From Streptomyces mutabilis (GTDB taxonomy: Bacteria > Actinomycetota > Actinomycetes > Streptomycetales > Streptomycetaceae): a stretch of 64,000 nucleotides of DNA. The first letter of the stretch is position 1. Every line of letters begins with the position of its first letter. The notes under the pieces were generated by a model. The model searched no databases. It had not been told where the DNA came from and saw nothing but the letters and a program-made list of their open reading frames with translations. Both the position numbers and the translations under genes were made by a program. Shown piece after piece: positions 40,021 through 48,780 of this stretch. Location: assembly GCF_014649815.1 (NCBI RefSeq), contig NZ_BMTT01000012.1:1-64000 (forward strand), written 5' to 3'.

Positions 40021-41225
40021 TGACGATGGACTCCTCCATCATCGGCGAGTTCACTGAGGCCGTCGGCCGGAGTACGTTCTCACCGAACCGACCGACCTGC
40101 GCACGTACGAGTGCGACGGACTGACCGGCTACCGTGTGGTGCCCACGTTGGTTGCCCTGCCGGCGTCGGCGGCGGAAGTGGCGGCCGTGGTCGCGGTCTG
40201 CGCCCACCGTGGCATTCCCTTCGTGGCTCGTGGCGCCGGCACCGGACTGTCCGGCGGCGCCCTGCCGGTCGCGGACGGCGTGGTCATCTCCCTGCAGCGT
40301 CTGCGCCGCGTACTCGAGGTCGATCCGGCCAACCGGCGGGCCGTGGTCGAGCCGGGTGTCACCAACCGCGAGATCAGCCGGGCCGCGGCACCGTACGGTC
40401 CGTACTTCGCACCGGATCCGTCCAGCCAGCAGGTGTGCACGATCGGCGGGAACGTGGCGGAGAACTCCGGAGGCGCCCACTGCCTCAAATACGGATTCAC
40501 CGTCCACCACGTGCTCGCCGCCGAGGTTGTACTCGCCGACGGCACCGTGACCACGCTCGGCGGGGACGCACCCCAGCAGCCCGGATACGACTTGCTCGGC
40601 GCGTTCATCGGTTCCGAGGGCACGCTCGGTGTGGTCACCAAGGTTGTGGTCCGGCTGCTGCCCAAGCCCGCGACGGTCTCGACGGTCGTCGCCGACTTCG
40701 CCGCAGTGGCCGCGGCCTGTGACACCGTGTCTGCGGTGATCGCGGCGGGCATCGTCCCTGCGGCCATCGAGATGCTCGACAACCTCACCATCCAGGCGGT
40801 GGAGTCTGCGGTCGGCGCCGACTACACCACCGACGCCGCGGCCGCGCTCGTCGTCGAACTGGACGGCCCGGCCGACGAGGTCACCGAGCAGTTCGACCAG
40901 GTGCTCGCACTCTGCCGACGGCACGGCAGCACCAAGCTGCGGGTGGCCGAGAGCCCAGCCGAGCGGGAGCTGATCTGGCGCGGCCTGCGCGCGCTCGACG
41001 GACTGCTTCCGCCCGTGCGCCTGCGCGCTCTGTTCTCACGTTCCCCCGCACTGGTCCGGGCGCAGTCTCAACGGCGCCTGCGCGTCGCCCTGTTGAGTGG
41101 CTGCGCGCAGCGGGTCTACTTCAGCCATGTCAACGAGGCCACCGCACGGGTGCTCGCAGCCGAGGGCTGCGAGGTCGTCATCCCGCCCGGCCAACCGTGC
41201 TGTGGAGCACTCGGCGTGACGTTGA
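40017..41225 (+). pseudogene. Glycolate oxidase remnant: glcD 5' part joined to glcF fragment
   Basis: The first codons (MMTMDSSIIGEFTEAVG) lie in one frame; after an apparent single-base loss near 40067-40071 the sequence continues as YVLTEPTDLRTYECDGLTGY in another. This leads into a GlcD FAD domain (FVARGAGTGLSGGALPVADG, ICTIGG-type GGNVAENSGGAHCLKYG, FIGSEGTLGVVT). At about 40980 (ERELIWRG) GlcD breaks off and a GlcF iron-sulfur subunit segment begins: RVALLSGCAQRVYFSHVNEA and VVIPPGQPCCGALG. That also breaks off near 41225. At least one frameshift and two deletions make it non-functional. The 5' end overlaps the preceding gene by 4 bp. Confidence 0.85.
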
Positions 41226-41633
41226 GGCCGGACGGATTCGGCGCGACAAGCGCGAGGAAACGGCGAGGCCCGCACGGCCGGCTCGCCAACATGTTCACGG
41301 TCGATTTGTTCGACCTTCACGAGGCTCCAGACCGGGATGGGCCGTACCTTCGCGCTGCCCCTTCCCTACCAGGCAAGCCCCGTTCCCCACGGTCGCGAGG
41401 TCCAACCGCAGGTCGTCGGAGCGGTCGAGGCCGCGACGAGCAGGTGCTTCTTGGTCGGGAAGTGATGGGGCACCGTCGCTTCGGCCGACCCCGACCGGTC
41501 GGCGACGAGCGCGGTGGTGATTCCTTCGTGACCCAGCTCGTCCACCAGTTTCCGCTCCGGGCCGATAGTAGGCGAAAGGTTTCCGGAGTTCTGGTCGGTA
41601 CATATCGACTTCACTCAGGAGTAGCCCAACCAC
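41226..41633. other. Decayed sequence after the glcD/glcF remnant
   Basis: Apart from the TetR scrap at 41410-41551 no homology was recognised. Open frames on both strands here read as low-information Arg/Gly/Pro-rich shadows. Confidence 0.45.
41410..41551 (-). pseudogene. TetR-family N-terminal scrap
   Basis: Minus-strand translation contains LVDELGHEGITTALVADRSG and then ATVPHHFPTKKHLLVAA, a recognisable but eroded TetR helix-turn-helix (usual pattern: IA..AGVS.ATLYHHFPSKE.LL). There is no ligand-binding domain and no start codon in a sensible place. Confidence 0.55.
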
Positions 41634-42572
41634 TCAGTGCCAGTGGCTCTCCGTGACCTCGTCCACCAATCCCCAGCACAGTGCCTCCGTCACGGTCAGC
41701 GAGGCACCGGACAACGCCAGGTAGGCGGTCCGTTCCCGTCCGACACGGACGGGCAGGCTCGCCGTGCCCCCGGCGCCGGGGATCAGGCCCATCCCGATCT
41801 CGGGCAGGCGGATCACCGTGCTGGGCGCGGCCGTCACCCGCCCGGCGAACGCCGCCAGTTCGATGCCCGCACCCACACAGGCGCCGTGCAGGTGTGCGGT
41901 CACCTTGGCGGCGCAGCGCTCAAGCAGCGCGGCGGGACTGCGGGATACCCGCACCCGGTGCGCCTCGGCGGTGTCCCGCGAGGTGCCGAACTCGGTGAGG
42001 TCGCCCCCGGCGCAGAACGCGGGCCCCGCGCCGCGCATGTCTACGCGGGTGATCGTCGGATCGGCCGCGGCGACGTCGAGCGCTTCGCAGAGGGCGTCCC
42101 GGGTGGCCGCGTCGAAGGCGTTGCGTGCCCACGGGCGGTCGAGTACGACGTCCAGGCGGTCGCCGTCGCGACTGAGGCGCACCGGTTGCGCCGAGGGCCG
42201 CGGCCTGCGGGGTGGGGAGGCGGACAGCCAGGCGCGGAAGTCCGCACCGCCCTGAAGCGCCGAGTAGGCGAGGGATTCGACCAGCAGCCTGTCCGGTGGG
42301 GCGAGCGCCGGACCCATCCGTAGCACTTGGACGAGGGCGACGGAGGCGGCGGGGTGCCGTTCCACCTCGGCGGCGATGCGGCGCGCGGTGGCCCAGGGAT
42401 CGGCGCACGCGACCCATGGGCGGGGTGCGCCGGTGCCCTCGGTCAGGAGGACGTCGAAGGCGGCCGGGGCCTCACCCGGCCTGTTGGCCACCCCCACCAG
42501 AACCTGGTCGTGCGCACGGGGTGGCGGTGGTGTCGAAGGGGCGAGGGCGATCACGCGGCACGGCGACTCCAT
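41634..42572 (-). CDS. Enoyl-CoA hydratase/isomerase family protein
   Basis: A 312-residue crotonase-fold protein with a ~130-residue N-terminal extension before the fold starts (RLSRDGDRLDVVLDRPWARN). The oxyanion-hole region is GAGPAFCAGGDLTEF. Both glutamates of true hydratases are present: Glu in VGAGIELAAF and Glu in LPEIGMGLIPGAGGT. It is divergent from the CoA transferase gene at 42621 across 48 nt. It probably hydrates an unsaturated acyl-CoA of the pathway encoded to the right. Confidence 0.85.
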   Translation of the reverse strand: MESPCRVIALAPSTPPPPRAHDQVLVGVANRPGEAPAAFDVLLTEGTGAPRPWVACADPWATARRIAAEVERHPAASVALVQVLRMGPALAPPDRLLVESLAYSALQGGADFRAWLSASPPRRPRPSAQPVRLSRDGDRLDVVLDRPWARNAFDAATRDALCEALDVAAADPTITRVDMRGAGPAFCAGGDLTEFGTSRDTAEAHRVRVSRSPAALLERCAAKVTAHLHGACVGAGIELAAFAGRVTAAPSTVIRLPEIGMGLIPGAGGTASLPVRVGRERTAYLALSGASLTVTEALCWGLVDEVTESHWH

Positions 42573-42620
42573 GGCCGCCTGAGTGTAATCTTCCTATCTG
42601 CCAGAGAGAAGGGAATTCAC

Positions 42621-43646
42621 GTGCCCAAGAATGACGCTCTCGCCCTCGGCCCGTGGATGTCCGGCGTCGCGCCGTACCTCGTCCCGCTCCGGGCCGTCGC
42701 GGACGGCCTGGAAGCCCGTACCGGCGTCGTCGTGGACCTGCCCACGGCCCTCTTCCTGCGGGCACGGCTCGCCGGGCTGCCCTCACCGGGCCGGACGTCG
42801 GCAGGCGGCTCCTGCCGACTCCTGCGGACCGCCGACGGATGGGCCGCCGTCAACCTGGCCCGACCCGACGACCACGCGTCACTGCCCGCGCTGCTGGCCC
42901 TTCTCGGCGCGCGGGACACGGACCTGGACGGCGGTGCCCGCACAACCACCGCCTTCCGACTCGCCGCCGCCGCGCAGAGGGTGGGCATCCCCGCCGCCGC
43001 CCTCGCAACGGCCTGTTCCGGTCGCGCCCCCGTACGCGCCCGGTCCTACGGTGAGCGGCTGCGTCGCCCGCTCACCGGCCTGCGCGTACTCGACCTGTCC
43101 GCCCTCTGGGCCGGACCTCTGTGCGCGCGACTGCTCGGCCTGGCGGGGGCACAGGTGACCAAGGTGGAGAGCACCACCAGACCGGACGGCGCACGGTCGG
43201 GGCATCCGGAGTTCTACCGCTGGCTGCACGAGGGACACGACAGCCTGGTCCTGGATTTCGCCTCCGGCGCCCTGGCGGACGCCGTGGACCGGGCGGACGT
43301 CGTCATCGAAGCCTCCCGGCCGCGAGCGCTACGTCAACTGGGGCTGTTCGCAGAGGAGTTCCTCACCGCGCGTCCCGGACGGGTCTGGGTCAGTATCACC
43401 GGGTACGGTCGCGACGACGACCGGATCGCCTTCGGGGACGACGCGGCGGTGGCGGGCGGCCTGGTCGGCCGCGACACGCACGGCGACCCCGTGTTCCTGG
43501 GGGACGCCCTCGCCGACCCCGTCACCGGCCTGTACGCCGCGCACGCGGCCGTCCGGTCCCTCGCCGCCGGCGGCGCGGAGCTGCTGTGCGTGTCCATGGC
43601 TGCCTGTGCCGCCGCGCTCGCCGACTCCCGGACGGCACCGTGCTGA
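42621..43646 (+). CDS. CaiB/BaiF-type CoA transferase, unusual architecture
   Basis: A 341-residue protein. The family III CoA-transferase signature starts only near residue 150 (LTGLRVLDLSALWAGPLCAR, LLGLAGAQVTKVES), and the catalytic-Asp region is DALADPVTGLYAAHAAV near the C-terminus. The first ~145 residues form an Ala/Leu-rich region that may be a degenerate first CaiB domain. GTG 42621 has AGAAGGGA upstream. The C-terminal part expected of a full-length CaiB is short. It overlaps the amidohydrolase gene, so the two act together. Confidence 0.8.
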   Translation: MPKNDALALGPWMSGVAPYLVPLRAVADGLEARTGVVVDLPTALFLRARLAGLPSPGRTSAGGSCRLLRTADGWAAVNLARPDDHASLPALLALLGARDTDLDGGARTTTAFRLAAAAQRVGIPAAALATACSGRAPVRARSYGERLRRPLTGLRVLDLSALWAGPLCARLLGLAGAQVTKVESTTRPDGARSGHPEFYRWLHEGHDSLVLDFASGALADAVDRADVVIEASRPRALRQLGLFAEEFLTARPGRVWVSITGYGRDDDRIAFGDDAAVAGGLVGRDTHGDPVFLGDALADPVTGLYAAHAAVRSLAAGGAELLCVSMAACAAALADSRTAPC

Positions 43647-44884
43647 TCCGGAACGTGGAGGTCGAGGGGTACGCCCCTACAGACGTACGGATCGGTGCCG
43701 ACGGGCGGATCAGCGAGATCGGGCGCCGTCTCGCCGGGGAGAGCCAGGTGGACGGAGGCGGAGGGGCGTTGCTGCCCGGACTCCACGACCACCACGTCCA
43801 CCTCATGGCACTGGCCGCCGACGCTTCCTCGGTCCACGTGGGCCCGGCCGACGTCCGTACACCCGCCGGATTCGCTCAGGCCCTGCGGAGCGGACCGCCT
43901 GGTGAATGGGTACGAGCGGTCGGCTACCACGAGAGTGTCGCGGGGGACCTGGACCGCTCCGTACTGGACGCGATCGTCGCCGACCGGCCCGTGCGGGTGC
44001 AGCACCGCAGCGGGGCGATGTGGTTCCTCAACACCCCTGCGCTGCGGGCGGCAGGGTTGGACGGCGATGGCAGGCTGTGGCGGGAGGACGAGCGGCTGCG
44101 GCAGCTGATCCCGCCGGTGCGGCTCGATCTGGCGGCTCTGGGCCGACGCGCCGCGCGCCTCGGCGTCACGGGCTTCACCAACGCCGACCCCCGGCCCGCG
44201 CCCGGCCTGCGGCGGACCCTGTCGGTGCTGCCGCAGCGGCTCACCGTCATGGGCGTCGATTCCCCGGTCAAGGTTATGCTCGATGACGCCACCCTGCCCA
44301 CACCGGGTGAACTCGCCACCCTGGTGCGCGAGGTGCGGCCCCGACCCGTGGCCGTGCACTGTGTCACGCGTGTGCAGCTGCTCGTCACCCTGCTCGCCGT
44401 GCAGGAGGCCGGCCCGGTCGCCGGGGACCGCGTCGAGCACGGCGCGGTGATTCCGGCCGAGACCGTCCCCTGGATCCGGCGACTCGGGCTGACGGTCGTC
44501 ACCCAGCCGCACTTCCCGGTGGAGCGGGGCCGCCAGTACGCCGCCGAGGTCCCTCCGGACGACCACCCCCTTTACCGGTGCCGGAGTCTGGCCGAGGCGG
44601 GCATCCCGCTCGCCGCCGGCACCGACGCGCCGTACGGGACCGACGACCCGTGGGCGGTCATGCGGGCCGCGGTCGGCCGGGAGGACGGCGAGGGGGTGAC
44701 ACCGGAGGCCGCCCTGGGGCTCTTCCTCGGCGCGCCCGACCGGCCCGCCCGCGCACGCCGGCTGTCGGCCGGTGCGCCGGCCGACCTGTGCCTGCTCCAC
44801 GTGCCTCTGCGGGAGGCGCTCCACGTCCTGTCCGCCGACACCGTACGGGCCGTGTACGTCGGCGGCCGTCGGATCGCTCCCTGA
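43640..44884 (+). CDS. Amidohydrolase-family protein
   Basis: A 414-residue metal-dependent hydrolase. The composite domain starts VLIRNVEVEGYAPTDVRIGA, the metal motif is LPGLHDHHVHLMALAAD (HxH), further ligand candidates are VAVHCVTRVQ and DRVEHGAVI, and the catalytic Asp is in LAAGTDAPYGTDDPW. It ends with ADLCLLHVPLREAL as in imidazolonepropionase/YtcJ-like enzymes. GTG 43640 overlaps the CoA-transferase stop. The substrate, presumably an amide, lactam or cyclic intermediate, is unknown. Confidence 0.85.
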   Translation: MLIRNVEVEGYAPTDVRIGADGRISEIGRRLAGESQVDGGGGALLPGLHDHHVHLMALAADASSVHVGPADVRTPAGFAQALRSGPPGEWVRAVGYHESVAGDLDRSVLDAIVADRPVRVQHRSGAMWFLNTPALRAAGLDGDGRLWREDERLRQLIPPVRLDLAALGRRAARLGVTGFTNADPRPAPGLRRTLSVLPQRLTVMGVDSPVKVMLDDATLPTPGELATLVREVRPRPVAVHCVTRVQLLVTLLAVQEAGPVAGDRVEHGAVIPAETVPWIRRLGLTVVTQPHFPVERGRQYAAEVPPDDHPLYRCRSLAEAGIPLAAGTDAPYGTDDPWAVMRAAVGREDGEGVTPEAALGLFLGAPDRPARARRLSAGAPADLCLLHVPLREALHVLSADTVRAVYVGGRRIAP

Positions 44885-44896
44885 ACCAGTTCGTGC

Positions 44897-45667
44897 TCAG
44901 ACGCTGTACCCACCGTCCACCCCCAGTGCCTGCCCGGTGATGAACCCGGCCCGGTCGGACGCGAGGAACGCGACCGCCTCCGCGATGTCCCGCGCCTGCC
45001 CGAACCGGCGCATCGGAATGTTGCGCCGCGTGACGGCGAGAGCGTCCTCGTCCAGTTCCCCGGTGCTGATCAGCCGCCCAGCGATGCCGTCCGTGAGCAT
45101 GCCAGGGGCGACACAGTTGACGCGGACGCCGTACCGTCCCTCCTCGGCGGCCAGCGCCCGGGCCACCGCCTCGACCGCTCCCTTGACGCCCGAGGACAGC
45201 CCGTCCCGCACCGGGAACCGCCGGGTGGCGACCGACGTCACGGCGACGACACTGCCCCGGCTCTTCCGCAGCAGCGGCAGCGCCGGGTGGACGAGACTGA
45301 AGAACGCCACCGCGTCGGCCTCCAGTTGCGCCCGGTACCGGCCGGGCGTCACCTTGCTGAGATGCGTCATGGGCACATGCGGCCCGGCCGCGTACACCAC
45401 CGTGTGGAGTCCGCCGAAGTCCGCCGCCGCGTCGCGCACCGCCCGCGCGGTCGCCTCCTCGTCGGTCAGGTCGAGCTGGACGGCCACGGCCCAGCGCCCG
45501 GCCGCCTTCACCTCGTCGGTGAGCGCGTACGCGGCCTCCTGACTGGCCCGATAGGTGAGCACGACGTCGCTGCCGCGGGCCGCGAGCATCCGTACGACGG
45601 CCGTCCCGATGCCACCGGTACCGCCCGCGACAAGGGCGGTGCCGGGACGGGAGGAGAAGTCTTCCAT
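44897..45667 (-). CDS. SDR-family oxidoreductase lacking the catalytic tyrosine
   Basis: A 256-residue short-chain dehydrogenase fold. The cofactor motif TALVAGGTGGIGTAVVRMLA and VYAAGPHVPM are present, and the structural VRVNCVAPGML follows. At the YxxxK position, however, the sequence reads SSGVK (in VRDGLSSGVKGAVEA), so Tyr is replaced by Ser while Lys stays. The C-terminus FITGQALGVDGGYSV is typical. Last gene of the nine-gene minus-strand operon. It may be a non-redox or unusual family member. Confidence 0.85.
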   Translation of the reverse strand: MEDFSSRPGTALVAGGTGGIGTAVVRMLAARGSDVVLTYRASQEAAYALTDEVKAAGRWAVAVQLDLTDEEATARAVRDAAADFGGLHTVVYAAGPHVPMTHLSKVTPGRYRAQLEADAVAFFSLVHPALPLLRKSRGSVVAVTSVATRRFPVRDGLSSGVKGAVEAVARALAAEEGRYGVRVNCVAPGMLTDGIAGRLISTGELDEDALAVTRRNIPMRRFGQARDIAEAVAFLASDRAGFITGQALGVDGGYSV

Positions 45668-45671
45668 TTCC

Positions 45672-46820
45672 TCACAACCCCAGGGACTTGGCGATGATGA
45701 CCTTCATGACCTCACTGGTCCCGGCGTAGATGCGGGTGATGCGCGCGTCCGCGTACAGCCGGGCGATCGGATACTCCAGCATGTAGCCGTACCCGCCGAA
45801 CAACTGGAGGCACCGGTCGACGGCGCGGGCCTGTACCTCGGTGCAGAACAGCTTGACCTTGGCGGCGTCGGCGCCGGAGAGCCGGCCGTCGACGAGTTCC
45901 AGCACGGCCCGGTCGACGACGGCCTGCGCGGCCTCAACCTCGGCGGCCACGGCTGCGAGCTCGAACTTGGTGTTCTGGAACGAGGCGACGGCGGTGCCGA
46001 ACACCTTCCGCTCCTTCACGTAGGCGAGGGTCGCATCGAGCGCCGCCCGCGCCTGAGCCACCGAGCCGACCGCCACGGTCATGCGCTCCTGCGGCAGGTT
46101 GTGCCCGAGGTAGGAGAAGGCCGCACCCTCCTCGCCGAGCCGGTTGACGACGGGCACACGGACGTCGTCGAAGGCCAGTTCCACGGTGTCCTGCGCCTTG
46201 ATGCCCATCTTCTCCAGCACCCGCCCCCGCGTGAACCCGGGCATCCCGTCCTCCACCACCAGCAGCGTCAGCCCCGCCCGCCGGTCGCCGGGATCCTGAG
46301 CGGTACGCGCCACCACGATCACGAGATCGGCCAGCAGCCCGCCCGTGATGAAGGTCTTCGCGCCGTTGAGGACGTAGGCGTCCCCGTCCCGTACCGCGGT
46401 GGTGCGCATCCCCGCCAGGTCGGAACCGGTGCCGGGCTCGGTCATCGCTATGGCGGTCAGCAGCCGGCCGGAGGCCAGGCCGGGAAACCAGCGCGCCCGC
46501 TGCTGCCGGTCCGCGTAGGCGAGGAAGTAGGGCAGCACCACGTCGAGTTGGGTGCGGACGGTGCCCAGCGTGACGAGGGCGCGGGCCGCCTCCTCCTGGA
46601 GAACGACGTTGTAGCGGTAGTCGGACTGTCCGCCGCCCCCGTACTCCTCGGGTATCGCCATGCCGAGCAGACCGATCGAGCCAAGCCGCTCGAAGAAGGA
46701 GCGGGGCAGCCGCCCGGCCCGTTCCCACTCGGCGTAGTGCGGGGCCACCTCCTTGGCCACGACGTCCCGGACCAGCTCCCGGAAGTCCTCGTGGTCGGCG
46801 GTGAAGACGTCTCTGCGCAC
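45672..46820 (-). CDS. Acyl-CoA dehydrogenase
   Basis: A 382-residue flavoenzyme with all standard domains: N-terminal helical domain (HEDFRELVRDVVAKEVAPHY), AIPEEYGGGG, the FAD/substrate motif IAMTEPGTGSDLAGMRTTA, FITGG, and the C-terminal QLFGGYGYMLEYPIARLYAD and RITRIYAGTSEVMK. The GTG at 46820 is chosen by family alignment (RRDVFTADHEDF). It introduces a double bond into an acyl-CoA and passes electrons to ETF. It is 14 nt after the thiolase gene. Confidence 0.92.
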   Translation of the reverse strand: MRRDVFTADHEDFRELVRDVVAKEVAPHYAEWERAGRLPRSFFERLGSIGLLGMAIPEEYGGGGQSDYRYNVVLQEEAARALVTLGTVRTQLDVVLPYFLAYADRQQRARWFPGLASGRLLTAIAMTEPGTGSDLAGMRTTAVRDGDAYVLNGAKTFITGGLLADLVIVVARTAQDPGDRRAGLTLLVVEDGMPGFTRGRVLEKMGIKAQDTVELAFDDVRVPVVNRLGEEGAAFSYLGHNLPQERMTVAVGSVAQARAALDATLAYVKERKVFGTAVASFQNTKFELAAVAAEVEAAQAVVDRAVLELVDGRLSGADAAKVKLFCTEVQARAVDRCLQLFGGYGYMLEYPIARLYADARITRIYAGTSEVMKVIIAKSLGL

Positions 46821-46834
46821 GGCGACACCCTTCG

Positions 46835-47971
46835 TCAGTCGGCGAGTTCGACGACGGTGGCGTTCGCGGTGCCGCCGCCCTCGCACATGGTCTGGAGGCC
46901 GTAACGGATGCCGTGCGCGCGCATGTGATGGATCATGCGGGTCATCAGCACCGCTCCCGACGCCCCCAGCGGGTGGCCGAGCGCGATGGCGCCGCCGAGG
47001 GGGTTCAGCCGCTCCGCGTCGGCACCGGTTTCGGTGAGCCAGACCAGCGGGATCGGTGCGAACGCCTCGTTCACCTCGAAGACGCCGATGTCCCGGACGG
47101 CGAGGTTTGCCCTGCGCAGCACCTTCTCGGTCGCCGGGATCGGCCCGGTGAGCATCAGCACCGGGTCGGAGCCGACGACCGCGCCGGCCCGGTAGCGGAC
47201 CAGGGGAGCGAGCCCCAGTTCCCGCGCCCTGTCGGCGGTGGTGACGAGCAGGGCGGCCGCTCCGTCGGAGATCTGCGAGGCGTTGCCCGCGTGGATCACA
47301 CCGTCCTCCTGGAAAGAGGGCTTGAGCTTCGCGAGCGTGTCCACGCTCGTGCCGCGCCGTATCCCCTCGTCGGCGTCGGTCCCCGCCACGGGGACGATCT
47401 CCGGCCCGAACGCTCCGGCGTCCTGCGCCGCCGCGGCGCGCTCGTGCGAGAGCGCCGCGTACGCGTCGAGCTCCTCGCGCGAGAAGCCCCACTTCCGCGC
47501 GATCAGCTCCGCCGAGGTCCCCTGGTTGAAGGAGAAGCCCCGGTAGCGGTCGAGGGCCCGCGGGCCGTACGGCGTCCCGTCGGCCTTCGCGGCCCCCAGC
47601 GGCACCCGGCTCATCACCTCGACGCCGCCCGCCACGACCACCTCCTGCTGTCCCGACAGGACCGCCTGCACGGCGAAGTCCAGCGCCTGCTGGCTCGACC
47701 CGCACGCCCGGTTGACCGTCGTCCCCGGGACGCTCTCCGGCCAGCCCGCCGCCAGCACCGAGTACCGGGCGATGTTGCTCGACTGGTCGCCGATCTGGGA
47801 CACACAGCCCCAGACGACGTCGTCCACCACCCCCGGATCGATCCCGGTCCGCTCCGCGAGGGCTCGAAGCACGGCCGCGGACAGGTCCGCGGGGTGGACG
47901 TCGGCCAGTCCACCGCCCCGCTTGCCGACGGCGGTGCGGACCGCCCCGACGATCACCGCTTCCCGAGTCAC
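46835..47971 (-). CDS. Thiolase (acetyl-CoA acyltransferase)
   Basis: A 378-residue thiolase. The nucleophilic Cys is in VNRACGSSQQALDFA, the catalytic His in GGAIALGHPLGASGAV and the second Cys in QTMCEGGGTANATV. It performs the last, CoA-dependent cleavage of a beta-ketoacyl-CoA. It overlaps the upstream crotonase gene by 4 bp. Confidence 0.94.
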   Translation of the reverse strand: MTREAVIVGAVRTAVGKRGGGLADVHPADLSAAVLRALAERTGIDPGVVDDVVWGCVSQIGDQSSNIARYSVLAAGWPESVPGTTVNRACGSSQQALDFAVQAVLSGQQEVVVAGGVEVMSRVPLGAAKADGTPYGPRALDRYRGFSFNQGTSAELIARKWGFSREELDAYAALSHERAAAAQDAGAFGPEIVPVAGTDADEGIRRGTSVDTLAKLKPSFQEDGVIHAGNASQISDGAAALLVTTADRARELGLAPLVRYRAGAVVGSDPVLMLTGPIPATEKVLRRANLAVRDIGVFEVNEAFAPIPLVWLTETGADAERLNPLGGAIALGHPLGASGAVLMTRMIHHMRAHGIRYGLQTMCEGGGTANATVVELAD

Positions 47972-48780
47972 GTCTCGTCCTCCGATCGTCCGGCACTCGT
48001 ACCGGGCACCGCCCAGCGGCCGGTGAAATGGGCATCGCGCCGGTCGGCGAAGGCCGCGTAGGCCTCGCGCACGTCGGCGGTCGCGAAGTTCGCCGCCTGC
48101 GCCCGCGCCTCGCCGGCGAGCGACTCGCGCAGGGTGCGGTCGGTGTTCTCGTTCAGCAGTGCTTTGGTCTGGGCCAGCGCCACGGGCGCGCCGGCCGCCA
48201 GGCGCGCCGTGAGGCCGTCGACGAAGGCGTCCACCTCCGTGCCGTCCACCACCCAGGTCACCAGGTTCAGGGCGCGGGCCTCCTCGGCGCCGATCGTGTC
48301 CGCCAGCAGCGCGAGCCGTTTGGCCTGCTGGAGACCGACCAGCCGGGGCAGCAGCCAGGAGCCGCCGCAGTCGGGGGACAGCCCACGCCGCGTGAAGATC
48401 TGCGAGAACCTCGCCTCCGGGGTCGCCACGACCAGGTCGCAGCCCAGGGCGAGGTTCCAGCCCGCGCCCACCGCCACCCCTGTCACCTTGGCGACCGTCG
48501 GCACCGGCAGTTCGTGCAGCAGCATCGTCACGTCGGTCAACGGACGCATCCGGTAGAGGGGGTGGGCGCTGCTGAGCCCCTTGGAGATGTCCGCTCCCGA
48601 ACAGAAGTCACCGCCCGCGCCGGTGAGGACCAGGGCACGCACGCTCTGGTCCCGACCGGCGTCGTCGAGGGCGGCGCGCAACGCCTCCCACAGCTCGGCG
48701 TCGATCGCGTTCCTGCGGTGCGATCGGTCCAGCGTCAGGGTCCGTACGCCGTCGGCGTCGTCGATGAGGAGACCGGTCAC
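47968..48780 (-). CDS. Enoyl-CoA hydratase/isomerase family protein (PaaG-like active site)
   Basis: A 270-residue crotonase-fold protein. The oxyanion region is GAGGDFCSGADIS. The two hydratase glutamates are absent: the first position reads VGAGWNLALGCD, and the second region is RGLSPDCGGSWLLPRLVG. A PDxGxS segment with Asp is characteristic of PaaG/ECI-type isomerases. The GTG at 48780 overlaps the CoA-transferase stop. Confidence 0.88.
   Translation of the reverse strand: MTGLLIDDADGVRTLTLDRSHRRNAIDAELWEALRAALDDAGRDQSVRALVLTGAGGDFCSGADISKGLSSAHPLYRMRPLTDVTMLLHELPVPTVAKVTGVAVGAGWNLALGCDLVVATPEARFSQIFTRRGLSPDCGGSWLLPRLVGLQQAKRLALLADTIGAEEARALNLVTWVVDGTEVDAFVDGLTARLAAGAPVALAQTKALLNENTDRTLRESLAGEARAQAANFATADVREAYAAFADRRDAHFTGRWAVPGTSAGRSEDET

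Noticed and set aside
41136-41656. 3' extension of the glcD/glcF frame as a functional C-terminus
   Set aside because: After CCGALG no glycolate oxidase homology remains and composition changes to shadow-like sequence.
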